DNA from: Coptis chinensis
Lineage: Eukaryota; Streptophyta; Magnoliopsida; Ranunculales; Ranunculaceae
DNA: 64,000 bases
Direction of reading: 5' to 3'
Assembly (NCBI GenBank): GCA_015680905.1
Contig: CM027380.1
Location: forward strand, 51,065,001-51,129,000
Shown: piece by piece, positions 49,638 through 60,632 of the stretch
Layout: every line of letters begins with the position of its first letter
Numbering within the stretch: position 1 is the stretch's first letter
Made by a program: the position numbers and the translations under genes
Notes under the pieces: model-generated
What the model saw: only the letters and a program-made list of their open reading frames with translations
The model's database searches: none
What the model was told of the DNA's origin: nothing

Positions 49638-49769
49638 TCAGCGTGATACATATGGTTACATGGCATCTGGCGTGCTTCAGTTCCCAGCTCAAATTTTTCT
49701 TTACAAACAGGGCAGTGTGAATCTGTTCGGAGATGCCTCTGCGAGATCCTTACCGTGGGCATTGCTTCA

Positions 49770-50705
49770 ATTGACGATTGAGCTGATATGAATCCTGAGT
49801 TTCATCATCTAACTCAGAAGAAACAGCTTGTAGAACCTTAAGGACTGCAGGCAACGCTTCTTTTATATGCTCAAAGTGACGTCTTTGGAGGGATATAAGC
49901 ACTTTTAAAAGGAAGAAATAAATGCATCAAGAAACTATCCGAGCTCTCTTGACATTATACTTGTACCTAGCGAATAAGTAATTTCATCTCTCGAAGTCTT
50001 ACATGCATAAAATGTGTGAACTTTATAGGGTAGATTCAGTTGATAAACGATGAGTAAAACTTTTCAACATTCAACAAACTTTTACCTTTTGATAGAAGCA
50101 AACAAACGAGGAGGAAAAAAAGCGGGTTCCTTGCACATCCCTTTATGAGTATATAATACCTGATTCAATAAAAAAAAACACAATGAAACATGTTGAAAAC
50201 AAAGATTACCAACCTCGAACAATTAATAAAGATTGACCTCGCAGATAACGGTGAGCATATCTCTTGGACTACAAGTAGATATAAGGCGGTCAAGTATACA
50301 TTCACCAATCTGAAATAACTCTTTGGACACGCTCAGAAACCTGAAAACTAATTTGGGTAAGACAAACGACAGTGCATCAACAACCACCTGCAGAAAAACA
50401 CATATTCATTAAACAAACAATTTCATATAGTTAATAAAAACAAAGTGGTCAAAACTAAACCTGGTTTAAGGAAGGAGAAGAAATAAAAGCAAGTAGGTGA
50501 TTGAGTGTTTTCAGTGCATTTTCTTTTGAAACTTGATTGGCAAGTTGTTGTTGTTGTTCTTCTTCTACTGATTCTTGAAGAATAGTGTTGTCGTGAACGT
50601 AGTCAATAAACTCGACAAGCTCGAAACGGCGTTTAGTGTTTCAATTCAATCTTTGCCCGTGATAAAAGTTGAGTATTCCTTCAAGATTCACCATTAATAA
50701 TTCCA
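49770..50705 (-). pseudogene. Captured ARM-repeat gene fragment, possibly ALF4/glomulin-like
   Basis: Three exon-like pieces on the minus strand. The first, about 50705-50462, starts MELLMVNLEGILNF and runs to RFELVEFIDYVHDN and ENALKTLNHLLAFISSP. The second, about 50391-50222, reads VVVDALSFVLPKLVFRFLSV and CSPRDMLTVICEV. The third, about 49915-49770, reads LISLQRRHFEHIKEALPAVL and VLQAVSSELDDETQD. The helical, leucine-rich pattern suits an ARM-type protein; ALF4 (a regulator of cullin-RING ligases through RBX1) is my best guess from memory of the family and is not certain. Frames are broken by a stop near 50640. Confidence 0.4.
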
Positions 50706-51255
50706 TTTCTTTCTTCTGTGGAGGCTTTTTTTATTTATTTATTTTTACTTAAGAAAGATGCGATATTTTGTCTTGCCGATATATAAAATAGTGTTGTCTT
50801 TGAGCATCAATTTCCTCTACACAATCTGCGGAGCATACAGTTGAGCCACATCAATATGTTGACCTGTAGCTAAAATATATTCACATTCAGAATTTCATGC
50901 CTACCTTGAAGGCCAAGCTCTATCAATTTCAGGTATCCTCCTAGCTGTAATAGTTCCCCAACAATTAAATGCGCTCGCTCAAATCTCTCTCAATCATAAG
51001 AACTTCGGCGTCCATCCCGGGATATCAATTGCAAATAACATTGCAGCTTGAATTCTTCAAATACATAAATATTAGTTTTAACTAAGAAGCAATTTCATCA
51101 TGACAATTAATAACTCAATGAAACACCTGTTTAAGCAGACACCCAACCAACTCACAATTTTAAAATACAGTGAGAGTATTGAAACTAACTCTTAAGCTTA
51201 TTCTAAAAGCACCAATGGCTGATGTTTCTTAATCTTTTTCAAGCAAAGGGCCATT

Positions 51256-51884
51256 CTAAACATGTATTACAATATGAATTCCAACCAAAACAAACACACA
51301 TACAAAATAATAGAATGTAATACAAGAAGTTTGTTGAATGGAAAGAATAGGAGTACCAGAATCAGAAGAAAGGGTATTGAACAGAATACGCTCAACACTG
51401 GCATGAAGAGCCACCATGATTAAGTAAATCAGCAGCACTATGTCTTCTCCCCAAACCATCAAAAGTAGACCCACCAATCTTAGTCCCAACAACATGATGA
51501 AGATTAAAACCATTATAAGGTGTAACATTAGCTTCAAGAAGTCCATCATGAACTGCGGATTGCCAGTTTTTCAACTGAGGTCTAAGAACAACAAACTTTT
51601 TCAATCCAATCATAAGACACGTTCACTAAATCAAGATTCAATTTAAACCCGGGTTGTTTAAAGAAGTCATCATCAGCTCTACTATAAAAACCAGCATTAA
51701 TAGCACAACTTCCACCAAGAACTCTTCCTCTACCATTCGCAACACCATCTTCTGATGAAAAAGATTCTGCTGGCAAGTCGTTTGCGTCGTTCTGAGTTAA
51801 TGTTGTTAGAAATCCTTCTTGTGTCCATAAGTTTGGATATTCATGTGTATGTCCACCTCTTTCTAGGACTAAAACCCCAATCAA
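51256..51884 (-). pseudogene. Captured GMC oxidoreductase (HOTHEAD/mandelonitrile lyase-like) fragment
   Basis: GMC enzymes are FAD-dependent oxidoreductases. The minus strand reads VLVLERGG (FAD-binding region), then GRVLGGSCAINAGFYSRAD, the GMC signature 1, and in another frame NGFNLHHVVGTKIGGSTFD and GRRHSAADLL. A one-base shift near 51590 separates the halves. The N-terminal GxGxxG motif and the C-terminal substrate domain with its catalytic histidine are missing. Sequence between 51900 and 52490 shows open frames rich in acidic or serine residues but nothing I recognise. Confidence 0.8.
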
Positions 51885-52489
51885 CTTTCAATTAACAATT
51901 CCAAACTTACAAATATAAATTTACCTCGACTACAAGCCAAAGATGGTGGTGACTGATTGTTCGAGAGAGCGAAACTAAAAGCCGATTCCTCTTTCGGTCC
52001 TTGGGTTCTCTTTCTGGAAAGGAAAGTGTAAAAACAAGTTTTTTCTTCAGAAATGAGGATAAACAAACAAACTCGCCAAGTCAAAAACCGTTTCTTTATT
52101 TAAAATTGCTTACCGAAACACTGAGTTCGCTTTCTGGAACGAAACCAAACTCATTCTTTATAGAAGGACCATCAAAACAAAAGAATACCCTTCTTCTTCT
52201 TCGTCATCATCTTCAACAACAAAGTCTTTCTCAGGCCAAAAACTGGTTTTCAAAGCTTTGGTTTCAACACAATCCTTTTGTTGGGAATTAGAAAAGGAAG
52301 AAAAAGGTAGGAAGTGATTGTTCTGGAGAAGAGGAGGAGGGGTTGAAGGAGAGAAAGAGGAATGATAAGAAAACCCTAACCTAGCGGCTGTGAGAGAGAA
52401 AGAGAGGTTTGCTATTCTCACATACCGAGCGCGATTTCTTTTTTGTTTCTTTCTTTTCGAAATTTCGATGTTGTTTTGGTTTTTTGGAT

Positions 52490-52667
52490 TTGTAACGCTT
52501 CTCAAACGATTTTCAAGCGTTAGCAATTAATTCCGGAAATTCACCAAAATAAACTAACGCTTTACAACATTGCTAACGCTTATATAGCGTTGGCAATTTG
52601 CTAACGGTAAATAAGCGTTGCAAAGCAAAAAAGGTGTGTGTTGCAAATATCCTATTATGGTGTAGTG
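52490..52667. repeat. CACTA-2 right subterminal array
   Basis: Units such as taacgcttctcaaacg, ctaacgcttatatagcgttg and aataagcgttgcaaag precede the terminal TGGTGTAGTG, mirroring the left end. 52671-53411 to the right contains only AT-rich DNA with repeated ccatggaaatgaaa-like words and no gene. Confidence 0.8.
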
Positions 52668-53411
52668 GTGTTTGTTATGATGAAAACACTATGGAAATGA
52701 AAAGAAAATAAGAGTGGTTCAACTTTTCTATAGTTTTTAAGGTGTTTGTTTACCCCATGGAAATGAAATGGGCTTTTCCATAGGAAAACAAAATAATGGA
52801 AATGGAAAAGGTTGTGTCCTTAGCTAACCACTAAAAATTTTGAGAAAAAGAAAGGAAATGGATAGTAAGGGACTCTCTACTAACACACCCAACAATACAA
52901 TTATTCCTTTTCATAGCCTTTTGCAAACAAACATGATTATTCATTTCCCCAGTTTTTACTTTCTTTTCTCCAGTTTACCAAACACATACCATTTTAGAAT
53001 TATTTCCTTTCTATTCCATTCCATAGTGAACCACTTATTTTATTTCATTTCCTTTTCATTAACTAAAATTTAACAAACACACCCTAGGTTCAAAACCCTG
53101 ATTTATGATTCCAGTCTTTATTAGCCAAAAACCCGTTGACTTTATGAATTACGTCTAAAACCAACCCGGTTTTTAAAAGCAGAGAATGAGCTTGGAGCCC
53201 AATGCTCCAATTTAATTACGAAAAAAAATACACATACTTTTCTCATTATGTCAAAAGCCCACCCGGTCTATTTGTTTGTAATATTACAATGCAAATTTGT
53301 CCCTTAAACAGAAATCAAACTTAGACAAATAGATCAAAAAGAAATACACCAATAACAATTAGATTGCAAACAGAAAACCCTAGTTCCCCCAAATTAAACC
53401 CAAATTTCAAA

Positions 53412-54597
53412 ATGAAGAACCGTAATGAAGAAAAAGGTAACGATTCAAATGATCATGTACAAGCAAACACAAAATCTACTCCAAAAAAAGGACAACCAGA
53501 CGGCAAAAAGGTTAGAACCCAAATTTCATTGATAGTTTAACCATTTTGATATACTAGGATTTTCATTTTATGAAAAATTGGAAATAAATTAGTTAAAATG
53601 TGTTGAATGTATTCACCGCAACATGAGTGTTGCATCAGATATACTAGGGTTGATTTGCACTATCATTTACTAATGCAACATGAATGTTGCAGTGTCAAAA
53701 CCCACTTCAACATGAGCAATTGGGTCGAATGCAACATGAGTGTTATTTGAGGTTTAAATTGGTGATGCTTGTTTGAGTTTTGAGGCATGTTTTCCACTAA
53801 AATATCCATGTTATAGTTAAAAAAGTACTGCAACAGGAACACTTCCAACGTGAATGTTGTAGTGGAAATTTGTTGAAACAAGCTACTAAATCATTAATTT
53901 TCTTTCAGGTTATGCTGCAAGGGAAGGTTGATGTTGTTGGAAAATCTAAATCTAAACTGAGCCTTCCCAAACGAAGTAAGGATACAACTACCTCAACAAG
54001 TGTAAACCCAAAAACAAAAGGCAAAGAAAAGATAGAGGAGAAGGGTAAACATGGTGAAAAGTGAGTCGTTGAGTTATAGGTCAAGTTTGAAGTCAAAGGT
54101 TGAGATTGTGGATTTGATTAGAGGCGACATAACGGAAGTGCATAAGGAAAAAATGATGGATACACCGTTTGCAAGTATTTTTAGTGTATTGATTGATAAT
54201 AGGTTGAATACTAAGAGTACAATAAAAGCAAACATTGATGCTTGTTCAGTTTTGTAGACATACTCGGGAGTAGATGATGAGTTTTGTGTTGGGGATAAGA
54301 TTGTTAGATTTACCCCGGAAGATGTTGCATTGATTTTTGGGTTGCCTTTGAAAGGGGAAACTGTGGTGTTGTATCCAAAAAGTGTAGGAAAGAGTAACAA
54401 GTTAGAGTTTATGAAGACCTACTTTGGAATAGAGGACGAAATCAAATTGTTAGGAGTAAAGAATGAGATTACAAGTGTTGTAAAGAAGATTGGGAAGGAA
54501 GACGATTTTGTGAGGTTGATGTCCCTATATATACTTGACTACGACAATCTTCTTCCCGAACCCAACAAGAATCAATTGGTCCTTTGTTACACATATT
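53412..54597 (+). pseudogene. Transposon-type plant ORF, DUF1985/Ulp1-MULE-like N-terminal domain
   Basis: Exon 1 (53412-53510) begins MKNRNEEKGND and ends at a GT; exon 2 starts after the AG at 53909 with a Lys/Ser/Thr-rich low-complexity stretch. A frameshift near 54053 leads to the conserved part: ASIFSVLIDNRLNTKST, VGDKIVRFTPEDVALIFGLP, DDFVRLMSLYILDYDNLLPE. This FTPEDVALIFGLP block is found in plant proteins carried by Mutator-like elements with a Ulp1 protease, though no protease domain or terminal repeats are visible here. A stop at about 54255 and abrupt loss of similarity after 54600 mark it as broken. The function of the family is unknown. Confidence 0.55.
53620..53870. repeat. Short near-palindromic repeats within the intron
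   Basis: Five scattered copies of gcaacatgagtgttg-like words (53620, 53675, 53729 and weaker forms at 53705 and 53850), each close to its own reverse complement. Confidence 0.6.
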
Positions 54598-54920
54598 GAA
54601 GATTTGAATGGGATGATAAGAATCTCGTGGCTGAAAGTAATCCATAAAAACTGATCTTCCAGCTTGTGAAATTGAGGACCCAATGAATTTTTAGAGAACT
54701 TTGTTAGCAACATAACCAAACTCTTCTGATTTATTCCTATTCACTACTATAGGGACACCAAGGTACTTTAATTTTTAGATTTAATAAACAACTTGACTCC
54801 CCAAGTTTTTGAGAGCATCTTGGTGTTGTGGGTGCACATTATTGGTACAAAACATATTTATTTTATCATAGTTTATTTATATATGTAAAGTGATTTTGTA
54901 AACTTGGAAAGCTCTAGTTT

Positions 54921-54923
<3 letters not shown>

Positions 54924-54969
<46 letters not shown>
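54924..54969. repeat. (AT)n microsatellite
   Basis: About 23 uninterrupted TA units. The surrounding interval 54600-55294 has no recognised gene. Confidence 0.95.
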
Positions 54970-54972
<3 letters not shown>

Positions 54973-56827
54973 TTTTTTATTTGATAAAATGTATGTCTTG
55001 GATTATCAGAATTGAAATATGAGCGAGAGGATTTTGCAAGGCAAAAAAATAGAATGTTAGTTAGGAAAAATACAAAAACAGGCCCCGCCCATAATAAAGA
55101 TTTCCTAACTATTTTTTGTGGGTCATACGAACAAAACTGAAATCCTTTTTCTGCTTTGTTCTGTTTTGGATTACGCCAGATTTATATGCGCATGAGCGCT
55201 ATAAAGTTGGAAACTTGGAGTGCAGTGCATAATTTTCTGATTATAATATGTGATTCGATCATTATCAGATATTTCAGGTCAAGGAAGGAGAAAAATGGTT
55301 TCAAGCTTAATTCTTCATCATATGGTCTTGTTGGTCTTCTTTTTTGCATTGACTGCAAATGCTATTATCAAAGTATTTGATGTGAGGAAGTTTGGGGCTG
55401 TGCGTGATGGTAAAACAGACTGCAACAAGGTGATTAGTTTTAGACACTGTTTTTCCCATCGTTGGGTGCTGAAACTAGGCTCAACATGGAGGCTAGGCAG
55501 TAGGCACCCAGTCTGGGACAGACGCAGCATAATGTTTCCATTCACTTGAAGTCATGTGCAATACTTGAACCCATGACTACAAGAATGACTATGATAAACG
55601 GCAACCACTTGAGCTATTCTGCTGGCCGGAGTATCATATACGTAGTTTAAGAATCAATTGTAATGCTAAGTAGCTATTTAATGGTTGCGCTCTTGAGTTT
55701 TAACGATTATAGAATAAATCCTATTTATGGTTTATATATGTAGGCCTTTTTGCAAGCTTTTGAAATGGCATGTGCATGGGAAGGAGATGCAGTTGTTTAC
55801 ATACCAATAGGAACTTACTATGCAGGTTTAACAATTTTTAACTCGCAAAATGATCGTTGTAAGTTTCGTACAGTCAGGTTTCAAGTAGAAGGATTAGTTA
55901 AGGCACCAACTGATCTTTCTGGTGATAGCTGGATTAAATTTCGATATATCAAACAAATGACGCTTGATAGAGGTGGCATATTCAATGGCCAAGGAGCTTC
56001 GGCGTGGCCAAACACACTTCAATCTGCTGTAAGGCCTTTGAATTTTATTTTTTTAGATATATAATTTTACTAATGGGAAAAACACCTATGTTGAAATGTT
56101 CTTTTCATGCTGAAAAATTTGTGCTTGGAATTCTACATGTTAATTAGACATGAAAAAAAAAGTATACAAATCATCCTAAATTATGTCGTGGCAGCGTGGC
56201 TAAAGTTACATACTGTAACACTCTTGGTCTCTTGTATTTATTTGTATCTCCCTGGTTGCCAATGCTGAAATTGCTTTAGCTAAAGTTGTATTGGTGGGAT
56301 TTGTGTATCAAAATACCTTCTATGTTATTTTTTTGTTTGATAATAGTGTCTACATTAAATACAAAAAGATTGTAGTACCTTTTTTTTGAAATCTTGATTT
56401 CCAAAATTTGATTCGTTTCCATATTTTCAACAGTCATTAGAGCATTTGCAATGCAGGTGATAGAGGGGGGAAGTGAAAACTATCACCTACTTGGGTCCAA
56501 AAGTGCTGTGCAATGCAGGGTGATAAACTCGGTGATAATTTTCCCCAGTTCAAAACAAGGTGAAGCCTTCCACCGAAGTTTTCATCGACTTGTTAACCAG
56601 AGGCGGGATGTTGGATTCCGTCTGGATTACAAAACTCACCAGACGGAATCCAACATCCCGTCCGGAGTCCTAACGGCTAGTTTACCAACGGTCAAAAACT
56701 CAGAACGGTCAAAATAAAAAACTTTGGTATATATACAACATTTGTTTCATTTAAACTCACACTTCCAACAATCATATATCATATTTCTTCTTCTTTAAAA
56801 TCAGTTCTTAAAAAAACCAAATATCAA

Positions 56828-57886
56828 ATGGCATCAACTCAAGCATCTCAAGCAAGTGGTAGCACTCAAGCAAAAGCGAGAGCTCACTTTAGCATGTCCG
56901 ATGATCAAGCTCTATGTCTTGCTTGGATAAAAATTAGTGAAGACTCCATTGTTGGTGCTTTCCAAAATGCAAAAGGATTTTGGAATCGTAAACAAACGAG
57001 TTCAATCAAGCACGGGTCGAGATAGGTCTCGATTCAATTAGCGGTAGGTGGAAATATATTTAAAAATGATGAACAAATTTGTTGCAATTGTGAATCGCGG
57101 TGGAGGCTCGACATGCAAGTGGTACAACAATACAAAGCCGGGTAATTACAACGTTGTCAATTTGGAATTTATTGATTATCTTAGTCTTAGTCTAATTATC
57201 TTAGTGTATTTATTATTTCCATTTTAGTCTTAGTCTAATTATTATCTTAGTCTAATTATTATTTTAGTTTAATTATCTTAGTCCTAGTGATTATTTTAGT
57301 CTAATTACCACCATTTTATTTTTTAGTTGTCCGAGGCAAGGATGACGTACCAACTACAAGAAAAATCGGCTTTTTTACTTGATCATTGTTACGTTATACT
57401 CAAGGATAATCCAAAATGGAGTAACATTTTTGAGGCAAGGTCAAGCCGCCCCACAAAGGGAAAAGGTCGCAAAAATGATGGTGAAGATTCAACTTCTAAT
57501 TCACCAAGTGTTGGTGGACTTGAATTGGAGGGTTCTCAAGAAATAGAGCGTCCAAAAGAAATGGAGCGTCCTCTTGGATCGAAGAAAGCCAAGTCCAAAA
57601 GGAACCAAGAAAAATCAGTTGGTATGTTGGAGGGTTACTTTACACGTTTAGAGGATACATTTTCACAGGATGCAAATGAAACACAAAAATGCTTAGAACT
57701 TAGGGAAATGGAACTTGCATATGGTCAAAGAACTGTGATGGCAAGAGAAGAAAAAAATCGGATTCAAGTAGAAAAAAATCAAGTTCAATTGGAAAAAAAT
57801 CGGCTTCAAAAGATGCAATATGAAGCTAAGATTTTAGCGACCGATACAAGTGTCTTCCATCCCGATACTGCTTTTATAATCGAGTA
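56828..57886 (+). pseudogene. Harbinger ORF1, Myb/SANT-like protein
   Basis: In PIF/Harbinger elements this protein binds the ends and brings the transposase into the nucleus. 56828-57025 begins MASTQASQASGSTQ and has a SANT-like FSMSDDQALCLAWIKISEDS. After a frameshift and a degenerate interval, 57327-57886 gives the C-terminal part: EKSAFLLDHCYVILKDNPKW, a basic segment (SKKAKSKRNQEKS-like) and a long coiled coil (REEKNRIQVEKNQVQLEKNR). It starts about 390 bases inside the left terminal repeat. Broken by a shift around 57020. Confidence 0.75.
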
Positions 57887-58337
57887 ACAACAAGTTGAAA
57901 TACGTGTTGAATGGGCAAGGGATAGAGGTGGTTCTAGCTCTAACTAAGCTTATGTAATATCTAGTATTTTATTTTAATTAAAGCACTATATATTTTAATT
58001 AATGCACTATGTATTTTAATTTCAATGTCTTTTTAATTAATGCACTATGTATTTTAATTTCATTGTATTTTTAATTAATGAACTATGTATTTTTATCTAA
58101 CTTTTTTTTTAATTAATGCACTATGTATATTCTGTCCAATATAATTATTTTCATAGAAATACAATTACCAATAAAATTAAAATACATTGTAATATAGTTC
58201 ATTAAAACACAACTCATTAAACACATAAGAACTTATAGGAATTACATAGGAAATACATTAGGAAATACATAGGAAATACGTTGGAACTTAATAGTTCACG
58301 TTAGGAAATACATAGGAAATACACTTTCATTTCCATT

Positions 58338-59830
58338 TTAATTTTCGCCTCCTTCTCCCTCATCTGGATCCGACCAATTTGGATCATAAATTGGTACCGG
58401 ATCTGCTGTTTCTTCAATGTCAGTCCAATTAAAAACATGTTCAACTAAGTCCTTTTGAAGATTAGTATGTGTAACTTCATTTCTGATCTTATTTCTTGCT
58501 TCAATCATCTGATAGACAAAATGAAAACCATCATCTTCCCCGAAAGAGCTAAGTATTGTTTTTTTTCTCGACCTTTCCAATTCCAAACTCCACTTTCACG
58601 TTCATTCTCAACAATCATATTATGCATTATAATGCATGCCTTCATTATATCTCCAAGAACAACAACACTATGACAACGTGCAGAAGCCTTAACAATATGC
58701 CATCGTGCCTGCAAAACTCCAAACGTCCTTTCAACATCCTTTCTTGCAACTTCTTGACGTTGAGTAAAGATCTTTTCATGCTTATTTCTTGGATAACGAA
58801 TGGCTTGAACAAATATGCCCCATTTTGGGTAAATACCATCAGCAAGATAATATCCCATAACATAGCCATTACCATTCACATTAAATGCAATGCAACAGCA
58901 GAGCCTCACCTTGCTCTAATGATTAAAAACATGAGAACGATGAAAGCGTTAATGTCATTATCTCGAACTGGTAGGCGAAGAAGCAATGCCGATCCAACAA
59001 TGTTTGTCTCCAAACGGCTTCAAGTATCAAAGTTGGTTCCTTCTTGTACCCTACATGTGTTCCAGCCCATCCACTTGGACAATTCTTCCACACCCAGTGC
59101 ATACAGTCGATTGATCCAAGCATTCTGGAAAACCCCTTGCCGCATTTTCAGCTAATATCCTAGCGATTAATGCGCCTCGGTTAATCGTCTCCCAAGTACT
59201 CTTCCTCAAACGCCATGATAATTGCCTTGCACCAACGCTTCATAGATACATTTGCTTTGTGGAATCTCCAATTTGTAAATACTCATCCGTTGAATCGGAA
59301 GAACAACCGGTTGCTAATTGTGCAACTGCAGCTAGTCCCTTTTGTAACCCGAAATTGCTTGCCGATCCAATCCATCCACCTTGTCTTTAAAGTAATCGTC
59401 GAATGATGCAACGAGATGCAACATATACATAAAAAGCTCTCTTGTCATCCCTGTATCGTCGTCTAAACTTATGAGGAGGCCACCTACAAGGTGTTGTGAA
59501 GTAATTCCTCATTATCTTTTGTTTCTTGAAATCACCACTATCTCTAAACGTGTACTCTCGCCTTCACAGATCCACCGCGTTTATGCGTATCCACATCTTC
59601 AATTTCAATGGCTGCTTGAGTCATTAATGCCCCAAAGAAGGGATAATAACTGCAACCTCCTCCTCCTCCTTCTTCCTCATCATATCATTATGTTCATCTC
59701 TTACTCTTTCCATGTAGTCATCTTCAAAAAAAGTACGTAAGGCGACACGGTGAAACCGTAAGATCGAACTATTACTACTAGATCCTCCCCATAACCTTTG
59801 GTTATATGCAATTCTTTCTTCTCTAGACAT
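58338..59830 (-). pseudogene. Harbinger DDE transposase (HARBI1-like)
   Basis: Cuts and joins the element ends. Minus strand starts at 59830 (MSREERIAYNQRLWGG). DDE_4-type motifs follow: GSIDCMHWVWKNCPSGWAG with the first catalytic aspartate (about 59117), MGYYLADGIYPKWGIFVQ with the second (about 58830) and ARKDVERTFGVLQARW with the glutamate (about 58750). The region ends with an acidic tail. All three catalytic residues are preserved, but frameshifts near 59100 and 58910 and in the N-terminal third break the frame. Convergent with ORF1; about 450 bases separate their 3' ends (57887-58337, AT-rich). Confidence 0.8.
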
Positions 59831-60141
59831 TTTTTCTATTTTTAGCTTGGTTGTGGGGAAGAAGATGGCTGTGTTGTTTGTTTGATCTAAAAGAAAGAAG
59901 AGTAAAACGAAATATGAAAGGTAAGGTCACATATGATAAGGTCACATGTGATACTTCGATTTTGGTCCACTTACCAATTGACAACACATTTTATTAGATT
60001 TTTGTTCACTCTCCAAGTAACAACACATTGTATCCAAATGTCTATCCAAATGTACCCTCAATAATTCCAAATGGGCCACCATCCCCATCCATAATTCCAT
60101 TGTTTGGAATAGTAAAAGGTGCAGGGAGAAGGACTTAAAAA

Positions 60142-60170
60142 CCAGACGTGATGTTACATTCCGTCTCGGT
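60142..60170. repeat. Internal copy of the Harbinger subterminal motif
   Basis: cagacgtgatgttacattcc followed by gtctcgg matches the cagacgggatgttacattcc units next to the right terminus (63225-63244). It lies between the transposase and the plant-mobile-domain gene. 60180-60632 beside it shows no gene. Confidence 0.75.
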
Positions 60171-60632
60171 ATCCCCATACACTATTCCTGTCAGAACCTG
60201 TCAGAACCAAACCACCTGCAAAAATGAGTGATATTCTAAACTCAAAATTTTCTGTTTCAACAAAGACAGGAAATGAGTGAAACGAGCGAAACGAATGTTC
60301 CATTTTTGGAAACATACGAACTTATAAATTTTTAATTTTTTTTGGCCATAACCTCATTTGTTTTATTGACATATTCATATCCAAAACCTGCTAATATACT
60401 TTGAAAATAATAAATAAGACAAACAACAATCATGAACAACACCCAAGTCTAACACAGGAACTCGGTGAAAAAACTAACTTATAATTTCTAAAAAAACTTG
60501 GACATAACCTCCTTTGTTTAATGACATATTCATATCCAAAACTCATCAAAGAAAAACCTGCTAATCAAAAATTCATTACAAACAACAATCCCAAACGCCA
60601 TAAGACAAGTAATGGCGCACAGTTATTACAAA

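Larger units (their letters stand above)
46690..49736 (-). pseudogene. Captured RING-H2 ubiquitin ligase fragment, split by an insertion
   Basis: RING-H2 domains recruit E2 enzymes for ubiquitin transfer. The first half lies at 49736-49638: DSHCPVCKEKFELGTEARQM followed by PCNHMYH, giving C-x2-C and C-x-H-x2-H ligands. The expected continuation, IVPWLVQ then a frame-shifted CRLELPPQGS, lies 2.9 kb away at 46775-46690. The intervening DNA begins next to TAACACCCCG and is read as an LTR-like insertion. The text resembles the BCA2/RZF-like plant RING proteins. It is not functional. Confidence 0.7.
45570..52667. mobile_element. CACTA-2: non-autonomous CACTA transposon with four host gene pieces
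   Basis: Left end CACTACACCATAACAGG, right end ATTATGGTGTAGTG, flanked by the 3-bp direct repeat gtg (45567-45569 and 52668-52670). Subterminal regions are dense in GCAACGCTTTTTAAGCGTTGC-type palindromic motifs. No transposase is present. Inside, all on the minus strand, are fragments of a GMC oxidoreductase, a possible ALF4-like gene, a RING-H2 ligase and VTC2, in that 5'-to-3' order. The RING piece is itself interrupted by an LTR-like insertion. The first 14 bases match CACTA-1 but the subterminal motifs are different, so the two belong to different subfamilies. Confidence 0.9.

Noticed and set aside
58556-59155. 199-residue + strand open frame
   Set aside because: It is antisense to the Harbinger transposase, whose catalytic motifs read on the other strand.
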